A stretch of 64,000 bases of DNA from Lichenostomus cassidix (Eukaryota > Chordata > Aves > Passeriformes > Meliphagidae). The stretch is taken from contig VLJF02000033.1 in the NCBI GenBank assembly GCA_008360975.2, positions 496,001 through 560,000 of the forward strand. The letters are read 5' to 3'. The translations under genes were made by a program, and so were the position numbers. Positions 1 through 10,399 of this stretch are shown piece by piece. Every line of letters begins with the position of its first letter. Within the stretch, counting starts at the first letter, position 1. Below the pieces are notes generated by a model. That model worked only from the letters and a program-made list of their open reading frames with translations. It had not been told where the DNA came from and did not search any database.

Positions 1-390
1 TTACAAACATCCATAATTCAGGTTTAATGCCCTTACTTATGTTACTCCTCTTGAATTCTTAAATTCAGGTATAAAGGAGCTTAAATGCTGTGGAATTGTT
101 AAATTCAGGCATAAATTAGGTTAAATTCAGGTATAAATCCGGTTAAATGCCGTTGGGTGTTACTGCTCTTGAATTTTTAAATTCAGGTATAACTCAGGTT
201 AAATTCAGGTATAAATGAGGTTAAATTCAAATATAAATCAGATTAAATGTTGTTAGCTGTGACTCCTCTTGAATTGCTAAACTCTGTTATAAATCAGGTT
301 AAATGGAGGTATAAATTGGGTTAAATGCTGTTAAATGTTACTCTATTAAATTGTTGAATTCAGACACACGGGGAATAAAAGGGATTTTAG
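1..390. repeat. AT-rich tandem repeat
   Basis: Degenerate minisatellite of units like attcaggtataaatcagg followed by ttaaatgctgtt, interleaved with a longer phrase containing gttactcctcttgaatt that recurs about every 110 bases. There is no coding potential. It lies next to a second tandem array. Confidence 0.8.
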
Positions 391-1000
391 GAATTAAAAT
401 GCAGTATTTTGGGGGAAAAGAGCAGGATTTTTGAGGCTGGAATGAGATTTTGAGGAATAAAATGGCTTGGAAGTGGAAGGCTTTTTGCAAAATAAAATTT
501 CGTTTTTGAGGGGTGAAGTGGAATTTTGGGAATAAAATGGGATTTGTGAAATAAAATGGAATTTTAGGGTTTTGAAGTGGGTTTTTAGGGAATGGAAGGG
601 GATTTGAGAAAAATAGTGGGATTTTGGGAATAAAAGTGGGAGTTTTGGGGAATAATAGCTTTTGGGGAATAAAGAGGATATTTTTGGGAATGGAGTTTTG
701 GGGAATAAAAGTGTAATTTGGGAGATAGAAGCGGATTTTTGAGGAATAAAATGGATTTTTTTGGTGAAGGAAAACGGATTTGGGGGGAATAAAGATGAAT
801 GTTTTGGGAATAAAGTGGAAATTTGAGGGAATGATATTGGGATAAAACGGATTTTTGGGGGTTTAAAGCGGGGTTTTTTGGGGAATGAGAGCGAGGTTTC
901 TTTAATGGAAGGAGATTCTGGGAAATAAAAATGGGTTTTTTGTGGGATAGAATGGTTTTCGGAGGGAATCAAACGGATGTTTTTTGGGAATGAAGAGGGA
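391..1000. repeat. G/A-rich degenerate tandem repeat
   Basis: About 25 variants of gggaataaaatgggattttt in tandem with variable spacing. The strand asymmetry (G/A on +, C/T on -) leaves a long open frame on the minus strand that is an artefact of the repeat. No gene is seen here. Confidence 0.8.
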
Positions 1001-1004
1001 TTTT

Positions 1005-1091
1005 CTCCTCTCCTCTCCTCTCCTCTCCTCTCCTCTCCTCTCCTCTCCTCTCCTCTCCTCTCCTCTCCTCTCCTCTCTTCTCCTCTCCTCC
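1005..1091. repeat. (TCCTC)n pentanucleotide microsatellite
   Basis: About 17 uninterrupted or nearly uninterrupted TCCTC units, with one variant unit (tcttc) near 1076. It is a homopurine/homopyrimidine tract 430 bases upstream of the first lectin exon. Confidence 0.95.
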
Positions 1092-1518
1092 AGTTCTCCA
1101 CTGGCAGCCACAGAATTCAGGAAGCAGCAAAATGGGGAATTTTGGGGACACCAAGGGAAGCCTGGAAAATGTCCTCTCTGAGCTGCAGGAATTCCTCTGC
1201 CCCTCATAGCCGCCAGGTAACAACCCCGAGGCTTCTCTGCTCCTCAAGCTTCCCCAAAATCTCGTGGCAAAACCAGATTGGAGCCCCAGGAGCAGCTTAG
1301 GGTGTGCTGGGGAGAGAATGGGAATGGAGAAAATAAAGGAACAAACAGGAATGGGAAAAAATAATGGAACAAACGGGAATGGAGAAAATGGAACAAAAGG
1401 GAATGAAACAAATAAAGGGAAATTAAACAAACGGGAATGAAACACTGATGCCTCTCTGGGTGTGCCAGGGGTGAGGTAAGGACTTGGTGACCTGACCAGC
1501 TCTGATCCCATTTTCCAG

Positions 1519-2289
1519 AAGCTCAGGGATGCAAGATTTGCTCCCCGGGCTGGATGCTGGGAAGGACCAAGTGCTACTGGAATTCCACTGAACTGAACAC
1601 TTGGAAGAGCTGGGAGGAGTGCAAGAGTCGGGGGGTGATGCTGCTGGTCCTGCAGGATCGGGATGAGCTGGTGAGGGAAAGCTGGGGTTGGGAATGTGGG
1701 AAGGACAAGGGGCTGCTCCTGGGGGGCTGGAGGTTCCCAAAATCCTGGGATCGGGATGAGCTGATGAAGGAATGATGGGGTTGGGAATGTGGGGTGGACT
1801 GGGGGGCTGGAGGCACCCTGGGAAGGGTGAGGAGGTTCCCAAAATCCCAAGATCAGCCCCTTCCCAGTGTCACCCCCAGGTGCCTCTGAGGGACACAATG
1901 GATCTCAGTCCTGGGCTGAGGACAGAGCCTATGTTGGGGTGACCTCCATGGCCCCTCAGGATCACCACTTGTCCTTTCCCAAGGTATTCCTCAATGAATC
2001 CCTGCAGAAATCCAGGCGTAACGTCTGGATTGGGCTCTGGATGCCTGAAGCTGGGAAAGGCTGGATGTGGGTGAATGGCTCCAGCCTGGACCAGAACCGG
2101 TGAGCACTGGGGGTCAGGGGACACAAACACCCCAATGTCCCCTGAGGGACCCCAGGGGTGACCCAGGCTCTCTCCTGCACCCACAGGTTCCAGGTGGATC
2201 CCAGGGAGCAACCTGGAGATTGTGGGGAGATGAGGGGCAGCAAAATCATCCCTCAGAACTGCAACTTGGTATTGCAGCAGATCTGCTAG
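1519..2289 (+). CDS. NKR-P1-like C-type lectin-like receptor, CTLD exons 1-3
   Basis: Three exons with consensus joins: 1519-1670 (after ttttccag, before gtgagg), 1984-2099 (after tttcccaag, before gtgagc) and 2187-2289 (after cccacag). Exon 1 gives CKICSPGWMLGRTKCYW, a Trp-containing middle and DRDEL. Exon 2 contains WIGLWMPEAGKGWMWVNGS with a possible N-glycosylation site, followed by LDQNR. Exon 3 carries four cysteines and ends QQIC, then TAG. Phases agree across both introns and the cysteine/WIGL pattern is that of NK-cell CTLD receptors (type II membrane proteins). The protein stops right at the last conserved Cys. Cytoplasmic and transmembrane exons were not found upstream; 1092-1216 is open to a possible gtaaca donor and might be a stalk exon, but its phase is uncertain. 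A lectin domain is well supported; whether the gene is complete is not. Confidence 0.75.
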
Positions 2290-2349
2290 AGAAGCCACCA
2301 CACTCTGACCTGGGGCTGGAGAGACGCTTGGGGGGATGTGGGAGCTGAG

Positions 2350-3570
2350 CTGGAACAGTAAATTTACTGTTATTTTACCGGGCTAAAAGTACAACATTTA
2401 CACCAACAGTAAATTGCCATCACATTTGGGATTCCTCCGTTGTTGCCATCAGTGTGGTCCAGAGCTGCTGTGGGGTTTTCTGCTCTTCTGAGGTTTTTCT
2501 CTAAGAGAAAAGTCTGAGAGACCCTGGGAGTGAAATGGGAGCACATTGACCCTCCTGGGGTCAGTGAGGGGTTGGAAAGGTCTGAGTGCCCCGGGAGAGT
2601 CCAAGGAGAACTGTCATTGCCTGAAGTTAAAGAGCTGTAAATGCTGATTCTCCACCCTCAGTTCCTCCCGCATAACAACTGACAGAACCTGCAAGCAGTG
2701 CTGCATGGTGAACTCTGATCGCTCCCATCTGCTCCGGCAGAGCCCAAAGCTCTGCTCTGCCCCAAATTCCCCTCCAGTTGCTTCCCCGCGCCTCTGGTTC
2801 CATCCAGTGCTGCCGATGTCCCCAAGTCCCCAAACCTGATGAAATTGGCTCAAATTCAGGTGGAAGTGCCCAGTGCCTCCGCCAGAAGGTGGAATTTCAC
2901 AATGGAATGATGGAATCCTGTGAGGCGCCGCAGAGTCCCTCAGGAACAGGCCGGGAGTCCCGCCGGGAGCACCTGCCATGGCTCTGAGGGGCTTCCCACG
3001 GGCTCGGGGTCTCTCTCAGGTATCTCCTGCTCCGGCCTGGGCTCCTGCCGGGGCTGCAGGGAGGTCTCTGCTCCATCCCGGACTCATCACAGCGGTTCCT
3101 TGGCCTCCTGCCCAGCCCGGGACATTCCAGGACAATCCCGAGTCTGACTTTGAGGCTCCGGGGAGCTTCAAACCCCTCACAGACCCACCCAAAGCCCGCC
3201 CTTCGCACCCATTGGCTGATGTTCCCGCCCGAAGCCCATCGCTCGTTTTGATTGGCTGATTTTCCCGTCACTCCTCGTTCTCGAACTCTGATTGGTCAGA
3301 ACGCGGCTGAGGGACAATCCCACCTTGTTCCCACATCGCGTTGATTTCCCCCAAAAAGCCAAAATCTCCCCAAACCCCTTGGGCTGAGTGCAGGAGGGGA
3401 GAGATTTCAGGCGGAAAACTCCTCAAATCGTTTTTGCCCAGTTTGGGAAGGACTGGGAGCACTGGGAAGAGGCTCTGGCTCGGCACGCAGCCCCCGGGGC
3501 AGGGGCAGCAGGGCAAGGGACAGGGCTGCTGGTGCTGAGTGGACACGAGGGACAGTGCGGCCTTGAAAAG
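2350..3570 (-). repeat. Duplicated CLEC2-flank block, inverted copy
   Basis: Read on the minus strand this matches 26240-27590 and 48790-50140 closely. Shared landmarks are the taaatttactgtt palindrome at the distal end, the preceding optional gaaaaacctcacaagagcag phrase, a promoter-like module and the phrase gcccccggggcaggggcagc. No open reading frame is conserved between the copies. It is the flank of the CLEC2-like duplication unit. Confidence 0.8.
3205..3320 (+). promoter_or_regulatory. CCAAT/Y-box-like promoter module
   Basis: Three ATTGG motifs precede cccgtcactcctcgttctcg and a Y-box-like ctgattggtcag. MHC promoters carry a CTGATTGG Y box downstream of an X box (established knowledge). 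The TCACTC element as an X2 counterpart is inference. The Y-like box points to the plus strand. Confidence 0.5.
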
Positions 3571-3639
3571 CATTTATTAAAAAAAGTAACAAAATAATAC
3601 TGTAAATAACAACAACAGCAACATTGGCACCATAAATAC

Positions 3640-3790
3640 TGATGGAGGTCACACAGGGACACACAAAGAATGCTCTGAGTTGGAAGGGACCCAAAGGATC
3701 AGTCCAGCCCTTACAGGAATGGTCCCTGTGGGGTGAAATCCACACCTTGGCATTCTTGACACCTTACACCGAGGAAGGTCACATTCATAT
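3640..3790 (-). mobile_element. CR1-type LINE 3' end
   Basis: On the minus strand: a 'gccaaggtgtggatttcaccccacagggaccattcc' type phrase, then a tgatccttt/ggtcccttccaactcaga type phrase. This is the usual 3' terminus of avian CR1 elements. The same fragment follows the CLEC2-like units at 26.1, 34.7, 48.6 and 61.7 kb, so it was carried by the duplications. Confidence 0.55.
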
Positions 3791-4031
3791 GGGAACACGT
3801 GTTGGTGCTCTGTATGCAAATTTGTAGAGCAACATATATATAAAAGTTTAGTATAGAAATACAGTGTTAGGAGAACGTTTTTGAAATCTTTTTCCACAGA
3901 CTTACATCCGTATATATAGAATAGATCACTATAGAGATATGTAGTGCAAGAGAAACAAGATTAGTCCTGGGATGGTTCCAGAAGGATAAAGGAACTCCCA
4001 AGCCCAGACAACCACATATCAGCTTCCACAT

Positions 4032-4700
4032 TGTTAAAAACAGGCTATTGGAGCTGGCTTTCACAGATGATAATTAATTGGTGGGAGGGGTTATGATCAA
4101 AGTGGTTCTAATGGTTGTTGTTGATATTGTTCATTTGTTGAAGGATAATGAGTTTGTTGCAAATGGTTGTATTTTTGGGCACTTGATATTGTGTCAAATT
4201 AATACCTCTGTTGTAAGTTAATGATAGTTATAGCTTAGGTACATAATATATTTCAATGATAGCGAAGATTAGAATGTTCCAGAACACTGGGGAAGTAATT
4301 GAAGGAGGATTGAGTGGGATTGAGTAATTGAGTGGGATTTTTACATAAAGGGATAAATGCAAGGAGATCATGGGGTGAAGAGCGAGCCTATGGCAAGACC
4401 CCAGACAACTGGGAGCAAGCGACAAGCCAATGGAAGGGACTGACACAATCTCCAGCCAATCACCTCGGACCTTGGGGGAGGGCTTAAGTGTGGTGATAGG
4501 GTGGGATTTGTGGGGAATGAAATGTAGTGACACAGCTCTCGAGGCTGTCTGGCTGCAGGTTACGTGAGCCATAGTGAGCGCTGCATTTTGCTTTGTGTAA
4601 ATGCAGACAAATATTCTGAGCCTCTTATCGTTGTTTTTTGCTATATAAATGAGCGAATAAATTCTTTAAAAATTTAAATAACGAGAGGACCTTTCTCACA
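4032..4700 (+). mobile_element. Solo LTR with 5-bp target duplication
   Basis: The element runs from tgttaaaaac to ctttctcaca (TG...CA), with a TATA-like ctatataaatg and aataaa near its 3' end. It is flanked by CACAT at 4027-4031 and 4701-4705. Uninterrupted paralogues at 25.8 and 48.3 kb read gaaatgatgtggaagctg on the opposite strand, which gives the empty site directly. Five-base target duplications fit an ERVL-type LTR. No internal retroviral region is present. Confidence 0.85.
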
Positions 4701-4705
4701 CACAT

Positions 4706-4936
4706 CATTTCCTCCTCCTGCAGGTTCATCACACTGAGATCAGAAACTAAGGGAACTCTGAGACACTGAGGTGATCATGAGACTAGGCACTGAGATGATA
4801 ACGAGAACAAACACTGAGGTGACCCTGAGGGTAAATGCAAGGCAGATGCTGCAGCTGAGGAAGGAATTCCCTGTGCTGGGGATGAAGAAATGAACCTTTG
4901 ACTGCTCAGCACGGAGGAGCTGCTTCATCTATCCTC
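4706..4936 (-). other. CLEC2-like C1 3' flank
   Basis: The minus strand matches the sequence after the last lectin exon of C2 and C4 (phrases such as ctgcagctg and gcaggaggaggaaatgatg). It is probably 3' untranslated sequence; it is split from its continuation (3.8-4.03 kb) by the solo LTR. Confidence 0.6.
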
Positions 4937-6568
4937 TTACAGGCGAGTTTGGGGTCTTCTGCAGATATACTGTATCTCATTTGAGCAGCTTCCACTTCTG
5001 AGCATATTGTCAACCAGGAATACACACTCTGCATTGCCCAGGACACGAACCCTGCAAGGAGGAGCAGAGACAGTGCTGGCACCATGGGGAGACACCTTGT
5101 GCCCCTGTGCCCCCCAGGCCCTGCCTGTGCCCCCCAGGACTCACGAGGAGTTGAAGTTGCTGCCATCCACCCACTGCAGCCGCTGGCCCTGTCTGTGCAG
5201 CCCCAGACAGTAATCGTCGTTCTTGCTGAGGCGGAAGAAGAATTCCTGGCAAGGAGAGAGGAGTAGTGGGAGCTGCACCCGTGGCCCAGGGGCTTCCCAG
5301 GCTCCCCTCAGCCACCCCAAACCCCCTCACTCACCATTTCCCAGTCCTTCAGCACAACCAGGGAGGCCCCAAGCTCAGAGCACCGAGCCTGAGCCTGATC
5401 CCAGGAGTGGTGATCCCTCGAGAAGAAGTAGCAGGTCCTGTTGTACCCAACCCAGTCATTGGGACGGCCAGCAGCAGAGGAGTGTCAGATGTACCGCAGT
5501 AACTGGAGTAACCGGAGTGTCTCCGTGTATAGTCGCTGCAGAGCGAACAGAAGGTCTGAGGATTCTCCCCTCACGGAGCAGCCCGAGCTCCCATTGGCTG
5601 ATTTTCCCGCTCAAAGCCCTCTACCCACCACCATTGGCTGATTCAGCCGTCACTCCTCGTTCTCCCGCGCGCTGATTGGTCAGAGCGGGGCTGAGGGACG
5701 ATCCCGGCCGTGAGGGAGCAGTGAGCCCGCAGTGCCCCGAGGGGTTGGGCTGAGGCTGCTGCTCCTCCTTACCTGACACAGCAGCCAAGGACACCGCCAG
5801 AGCCACAGCCAGGAGCAGGAGCAGAGTCAGCATCAGCAGGGTGAGCACGGGATGGGATCTGATCCACTCAAAGGGAGCTGGAAAGAGGCTGTGGCTGTGA
5901 GGATGAAGCTGTCCTAAGCAGGAAGCAACCCCCAGCCCGTTCGCCCCTCACTCAGCTGGCAGCAAGGGAGTCATGGGACAGGAACAGGGGACAAAAAGGG
6001 ACAGGGCCTGGGGATAACCAGGGATAGGTACAGGGGACAGCCTGCAGCAGCAGAACTGCCCAGGGCCAGGGCTGTCAGTCCCAGCAGAGCACAAGGGCTG
6101 TTTCATAGCCCTGGACACAGCCACACCCTGCCAGCCCCGTGCTCCTGGGCTGACACTGTCCATTGTCCCCTCCCTAGAGGCCACAGTGCTGGCCCTGCAC
6201 TCACCCAGATATCTTCTGAGGCTCTTTCTGTCTGTGACTCCCATTGCTGATCCATCCTGGCACTTCTCTCCAATCCCATCCCTGGGCTGGGATTCACTCT
6301 GCTCCAACAGAGAAGCAGCTTCTCCCTGCCTGTGCCCAGCAGGATCTGGTACACGAGGCAGGTCTGTGTGTTTGGTTCCTCACCTGTTTTCAGGATCCTG
6401 GAGAACTTCTGCACTATCATAGATGGAGCCATAGGCACTGTCCTGGACTTGACTCATTCCAGACATAGAACTGTCATTGTTCTGCCTCTGATAACCAGGA
6501 TCTTGCACCAGAATGATGTCTGCACCCCCTGTAGCCTGTGCACCACTGCAGCTTAATCCTCTCTTCAT
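4937..6568 (-). pseudogene. CLEC2-like C-type lectin gene C1 (frameshifted CTLD exon)
   Basis: Exons on the minus strand: 6568-6384 (ATG start, cytoplasmic tail), tentative 6329-6205 (phases fit both neighbours), 5877-5773 (transmembrane helix after EWIRSH), 5535-5335, 5245-5145 and 5051-4937 (lectin domain, TAA stop). The tail contains SAYGSI, matching the ITIM pattern S-x-Y-x-x-I. Lectin exons 2 and 3 are open: DDYCLGLHRQGQRLQWVDG, then VRVLGNAECVF and CRRPQTRL. The first lectin exon is 201 nt instead of the 203 nt in C2, through two separate single-base losses near 5493 and 5464; the phase-correct frame hits TGA at 5456-5458. Every other splice site looks consensus. It may be a recent pseudogene, an alternatively spliced tail/TM protein, or contain assembly errors. 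CLEC2 proteins are type II ligands of NKR-P1 receptors. Confidence 0.7.
5590..5715 (+). promoter_or_regulatory. Antisense CCAAT/Y-box module inside C1
   Basis: Lies in the intron between the transmembrane and first lectin exons of C1. It has two cattggctgatt motifs, gccgtcactcctcgttctcc and gcgctgattggtcagagcgg. The Y-box-like element points plus, against the gene. C2 and C4 carry the same module in the same intron. Confidence 0.5.
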
Positions 6569-6601
6569 ATCTTGACTCACTGCCCACTTAGCAGACAGAT
6601 C

Positions 6602-6646
6602 TCACTCCTGAGACATCAGCAGCAGTGGCGGCGGCGGCAAACCCAT
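6602..6646 (-). other. Upstream ORF before C1 start codon
   Basis: A 14-codon ATG...TGA frame, starting MGLPPPPLLLMS, ends 33 bases before the C1 start codon at 6568, in the presumed 5' leader. It could lower translation of the main frame; this is inference only. Confidence 0.35.
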
Positions 6647-6734
6647 GCCGAATCCAAATTGCAGTGCAGGCTCTCTGCTCCCGCTGGTGTTTATCCGAGA
6701 AGTGCGGAGCGGAGACGGCCTGGGATGGTTCCTG

Positions 6735-6802
6735 TATCCCGTTCTGACCAATCAGCGCGCGAGAAGGATGAGTGACGGGAGAAATCAGCCAATGGGAGCG
6801 AG
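6735..6802 (-). promoter_or_regulatory. Promoter module upstream of C1
   Basis: On the minus strand: cattggctgatttctcccgt, cactcatccttctcgcgc, then gctgattggtcagaacggg. It points toward C1 and sits about 170 bases upstream of its ATG, the expected place for an SXY-type MHC promoter. This is the clearest functional placement of the module in the window. Confidence 0.6.
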
Positions 6803-6919
6803 GGGCGGGCTCTGCACAAGGAACAGAAAAGCGATTTTGTTTACTCGTTTTCCCCGAAGTCTTATGCGGTTACTGCAGTGGTTGGCGCTGTGCCGGTCTG
6901 GGCTGGAGGTCTAGGAGCT

Positions 6920-7330
6920 GCTGTGGGTGAAGCTGGGATGGAGCAGAGACTCCCCAGCAGCTCTGGCAGGACTCCAGAGTGGAGCAGGAGATACCTGAGA
7001 GAAGCTCTGAGCCCATGGGAAGCTCCTGCAGAGCCATGGAAGTGACTGCTGGTGGCACTTGTGGGAAATCACCACTGGAGCAGCCTTTTTTAGGGGTTGT
7101 GTCCCCTGGGAGAGACCTCAGGCTGGAGCAGGACAAGGATTTCTGTCCCTGAGGGGGTGGCAGTGCCATGAGCTGGCTGTGACCCCAATCCCCTGTGCCC
7201 TTGGGTCCTCAGAGGAATCAGGAAGGAGGGAGAGATATGGGGAAGTTGTTTCCTTTAGGATTTGGTTCACTTCTCATTCTCCTGCTCTGCTTTGTTCAAT
7301 AATAAATCAAATTATTTTCACTGTTGTTCC
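6920..7330 (+). repeat. Recurrent 'gatggagcag' module with polyA signal
   Basis: Phrases gggatggagcagagactccc, tgagagaagctctgagccca and agagccatggaagtg, ending with ataataaatcaaatt. The same module recurs near 3.0, 9.4, 10.45, 11.65, 26.85, 28.0, 35.6, 49.4, 50.5 and 60.85 kb in both orientations. No frame is conserved. It may be an old transcript 3' region carried by duplication. Confidence 0.5.
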
Positions 7331-7559
7331 AGCTATAGCATAGGCCAAGTCTGCTCTAAGCATTCAGACTGACAAAAGCAAGAAAGTTAAAATTTAGGCC
7401 TGAAGTCAAATCCACAGAGGGTATAAACAGGCAAACTTCAGGAGTTGATAAAGATCCAATAAAAGAGGACTAAAGGCAATAAAAGATGGTAAAAGGCAAT
7501 AAAATAACATAATTTAGAGATTAAGTCAGTAGAGTCTTGTGGGAGCGGAAGTAGTTCAG

Positions 7560-8520
7560 TTCCTCAACCTCCATTAGGAAGACTGAGAACAAATCCAAGT
7601 GCATTTTTGTGGGTTTGCTTCTACACATTTTGGAACAGGATGGACTTTGGGATCCTCAGGTGAAACCCAGGACTCCTCTGAGCTCTTTCTCCTGGCAACA
7701 GCAGAGAAATCAAGAAGAAAACCAGAGGTTTCTGCCTCTGGGAAATGGAAAATTGGGATTTTTGGTAGGCACAGGAGCAGTTTATTCCATATTAAACATC
7801 TCAACAAGAAAATGCAATGAGGGCAAAATAAGGAAATTTATAGGCTGACAAGGTAATAAGGAATCTGAAGAGAAAAGCAATCCACATTTTGGTTTCACAA
7901 CAAGAGATTTCTCTGCCAGGCATTCAACCTGAACATGGAAAAGAGATTGTTAGTGAACTGAAGTGTTAAATTCTAGATTTCCCTCCAGGGGATGGACAGC
8001 CACCTCTGCTGGAGAAGTGACAGTTCTTGAGGGGATTATGAGAGAAAGAGTGAGCAGAGAGCAACAATGCACTCATTGGAGAGCTGAGAAATTGTTAAAA
8101 CACTTAAAAATACAGGAATTAGCTCCAAAATGATCAAATTTTGCCTTGAAAGACTCAAAAGTGTGGCACATGTCGAAGAAATAACCCAATACTGTGAATA
8201 AAGTATTGGGGGCTCTCAAATCTGGAAATTCCTTACGAGGTTTTTGCTAAATTGACTTCACAGAATTTCCATGTATTGAGAGCTATAAATGTCTTTTAAT
8301 TAGTGCAATTTTCAGATGGCCTGAAGTGCTTCTCTGCAAAAGAAGTAGTGAAAATATTGCTAAATCTGATAACTCTATACTTTGGAGCTCCTCCAGGAAT
8401 GTCCTCAGCCAGAGCATCACATTTTATAGCAAGAACAGTGGGACAAGTCAGCAAGACTTTGGGAATTGTGTGGGATTTACCCACTCCACATTGACCACAG
8501 AAACGGAAAAAGGATGAATT
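7560..8520 (+). mobile_element. Degraded ERV pol remnant (protease and integrase pieces)
   Basis: At 7.75 kb one frame reads GKLGFLVGTGAVYSILN, recognisable as a retroviral aspartic protease site whose catalytic Asp position is Gly. At 8.3-8.48 kb a frame reads LYFGAPPGMSSARASHFIA and continues with VGQVSKTLGIVWDL, recognisable as integrase core. Frames change between pieces and stops are frequent, so the element cannot code. The homologous stretch at 58.38-58.62 kb carries the same protease relic with the same Gly. Confidence 0.65.
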
Positions 8521-9400
8521 CTATTTTTAATTTACAACTGAGTAAAATCTGTCAGGAATCCTCACTGGTTTGGGGACAAGAGATTTCAATTTTTGGTTGA
8601 GAATAAAGATCCAGCCCAGGGACAGAGGAATAATTCAAGTCCTGTCATCAGCTGCTTTATTGTTGGCTTTCTCACACCAGGGATAAAGGTGAGCCAGAGT
8701 TCAATAACTCCCTCCTATTTTTGGGTAAAACATTTACCGTGGGCATTTGTCTAGGGCTGGACACAGCAGGGCAGGAATTCCAGCAGGACTCAGGAGCACC
8801 TCAAGGGCTCTGCCCTGACTCCTCTCCAGCCCAAGGGGAAAGGACTCTGCCAGCTGTTGTCACCCAGAGCCACACGGTGACGCTGGGCAGCATTTCATGG
8901 GGGATTTATTCTGGAATTAAAAACGCTCCAGGTCTGTGGAGAATGCAATTTCTGCCCCCAAACCCGATGGGATTGAGGGAGAAGGAATAACATTGTATCT
9001 GCAGTCAGAGACATTGTAAATTAAATTGGGCACATCGAGAATGAAGTGAGATATGATGAAAATGAAGTGAGATGTGGTGTGAATTACATTGGGTACACTA
9101 AACAGAATGTCCACCTGCCTGCCCTGGGTGTGTCAGGATTCCCCGGCAGAGTCCTTGTGACACTTTGTGCTGGGAAAGGGAATGCTAAGAATCTAAAAGG
9201 ACATAATCTCAAAAAAAATTGCAGACTTGATCAAGGACAGAGAACAGGAATTTTCAGTTCCCCTGAAGGCGCTGCAGGGAGCTGAAAGATTAACTAGCAG
9301 AAAAGGTAAAAGTGTATAAAAATGTGCACACAGCAGGATAAACGTGAACAGAACCAGGGCAGAAACAGAGAAATCCTTGTCCTGCTCCACCCTGGGCTCC
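8521..9400. other. ERV-derived non-coding sequence
   Basis: No gene seen. Parts (gtcagtgaactgaagtgtta upstream at 7.95 kb; gcagagtcc-tgtgacactttgtgctggga at 9.15 kb) match 59.93-60.27 kb in the same order, so this is the decayed continuation of the element at 7.5 kb. Confidence 0.5.
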
Positions 9401-9789
9401 TGCCGGGGCTGCAGGGGAATTCCTGCTCCATCCCGGACTCATCCGCAGCTCCCAGAGCCTTCAGCTCCAGGTCATGCCGAGCCTGTTCAGGGCAGCAGAG
9501 CTTCCTTCCTGCAGCTTCTTGCTCAGCCCGTTCTCATCTGAAGGATTGCGCAGTCACCTCTCCCTTAATAAAATAGCCCGGGAGTTACACAAGGAAGGAG
9601 GCTGAGTCTGAAAGAAATTCACCGCCCGCCCCTCGTCCCGATCACCTGTTTTATTTCATCTCTGCACATCTCTGCCGCACCCATTGCTGCTCTCGGGGAG
9701 GGAAACACAAACGCCGTTCCTCTCACATCGCATCGCTCGTGCACCACAGTCGGCACTGCCGGAGAGTCTCTGGAGAACCCCGGGGAGAT

Positions 9790-10165
9790 CAAAAACAGCC
9801 TCAGAGCAGGTGGGAGCCGCGCTGGCTTGTGCCGGGGCTCGGGGCTCGCTGCGGGCGGATGGAGGGGATGGAGGGGGCGGCAGGGGGGCTGTGGCGGCTT
9901 CGTTCTCCCGTCTCCCTCCCTCCCTGGCTGTGGCGCCGTGTTGCCACTGGCCTGAGGCCGCTGAGGGAGCGGCTGCCCGCGGTCTCCTTGCCGCTGCTGC
10001 CTCGGCAGGAGGCGGTGCCGGAGCAGCGCTGGCTCGTCTCGTTTGCTGTGGGTAGGACAGAGGTGTCTTTCCTGTCCCCGGGTCGCTGCGCGGCGATCAC
10101 TGCCGAGCTCCGCCGCCTCACCTCTCCAGCCGCTGCCGCTGCCGTGCCCTCACTGACCTTCCAGC
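9790..10165 (+). other. CpG-rich recurrent module
   Basis: Starts gcaggtgggagccgcgctgg and contains ggcggatggaggggatggag, ccgcggtctccttgccgctg and ggaggcggtgccggagcagc. Copies occur at 22.2, 30.7, 31.45, 44.76, 53.2, 58.05 kb (+) and 63.84-64 kb (-). The reading frame after the ATG changes between copies through ccctc-repeat length, so protein coding is doubtful. It behaves like a CpG-island first exon or promoter. Confidence 0.55.
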
Positions 10166-10189
10166 AATGGCGGCACAGGGGGATGTGCT

Positions 10190-10255
10190 TGTCCCCGCTC
10201 TGACCAATCACCGCGCGAGAATGAGGAGTGACACCACAGCCAGCCAATGGCAGCG
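10190..10255 (-). promoter_or_regulatory. CCAAT/Y-box-like promoter module
   Basis: Plus-strand tctgaccaatcaccgcgcga, gaatgaggagtgac and agccaatgg. The Y-like box points minus, toward the CpG module at 9.8-10.16 kb on its other strand. Confidence 0.45.
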
Positions 10256-10399
10256 AGGCGCGGGCTCTGCACACCGCGCAGCCCAAGCTCCGTCACTGCA
10301 GGCACAATCCCGGCGTTGTGGCCGAAATTTTCTTTTTGGCTCCTCAGCCCTGCAATGTCCCAGCCCGGGCAGGAGGCCAAGGAACCGCTGCTGCCCTGA

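Noticed and set aside
394..1101. 235-codon open frame on the minus strand with GEERR repeats
   Set aside because: It is the translation of a purine/pyrimidine tandem array and the (TCCTC)n microsatellite; the amino-acid repeats mirror the DNA repeat.
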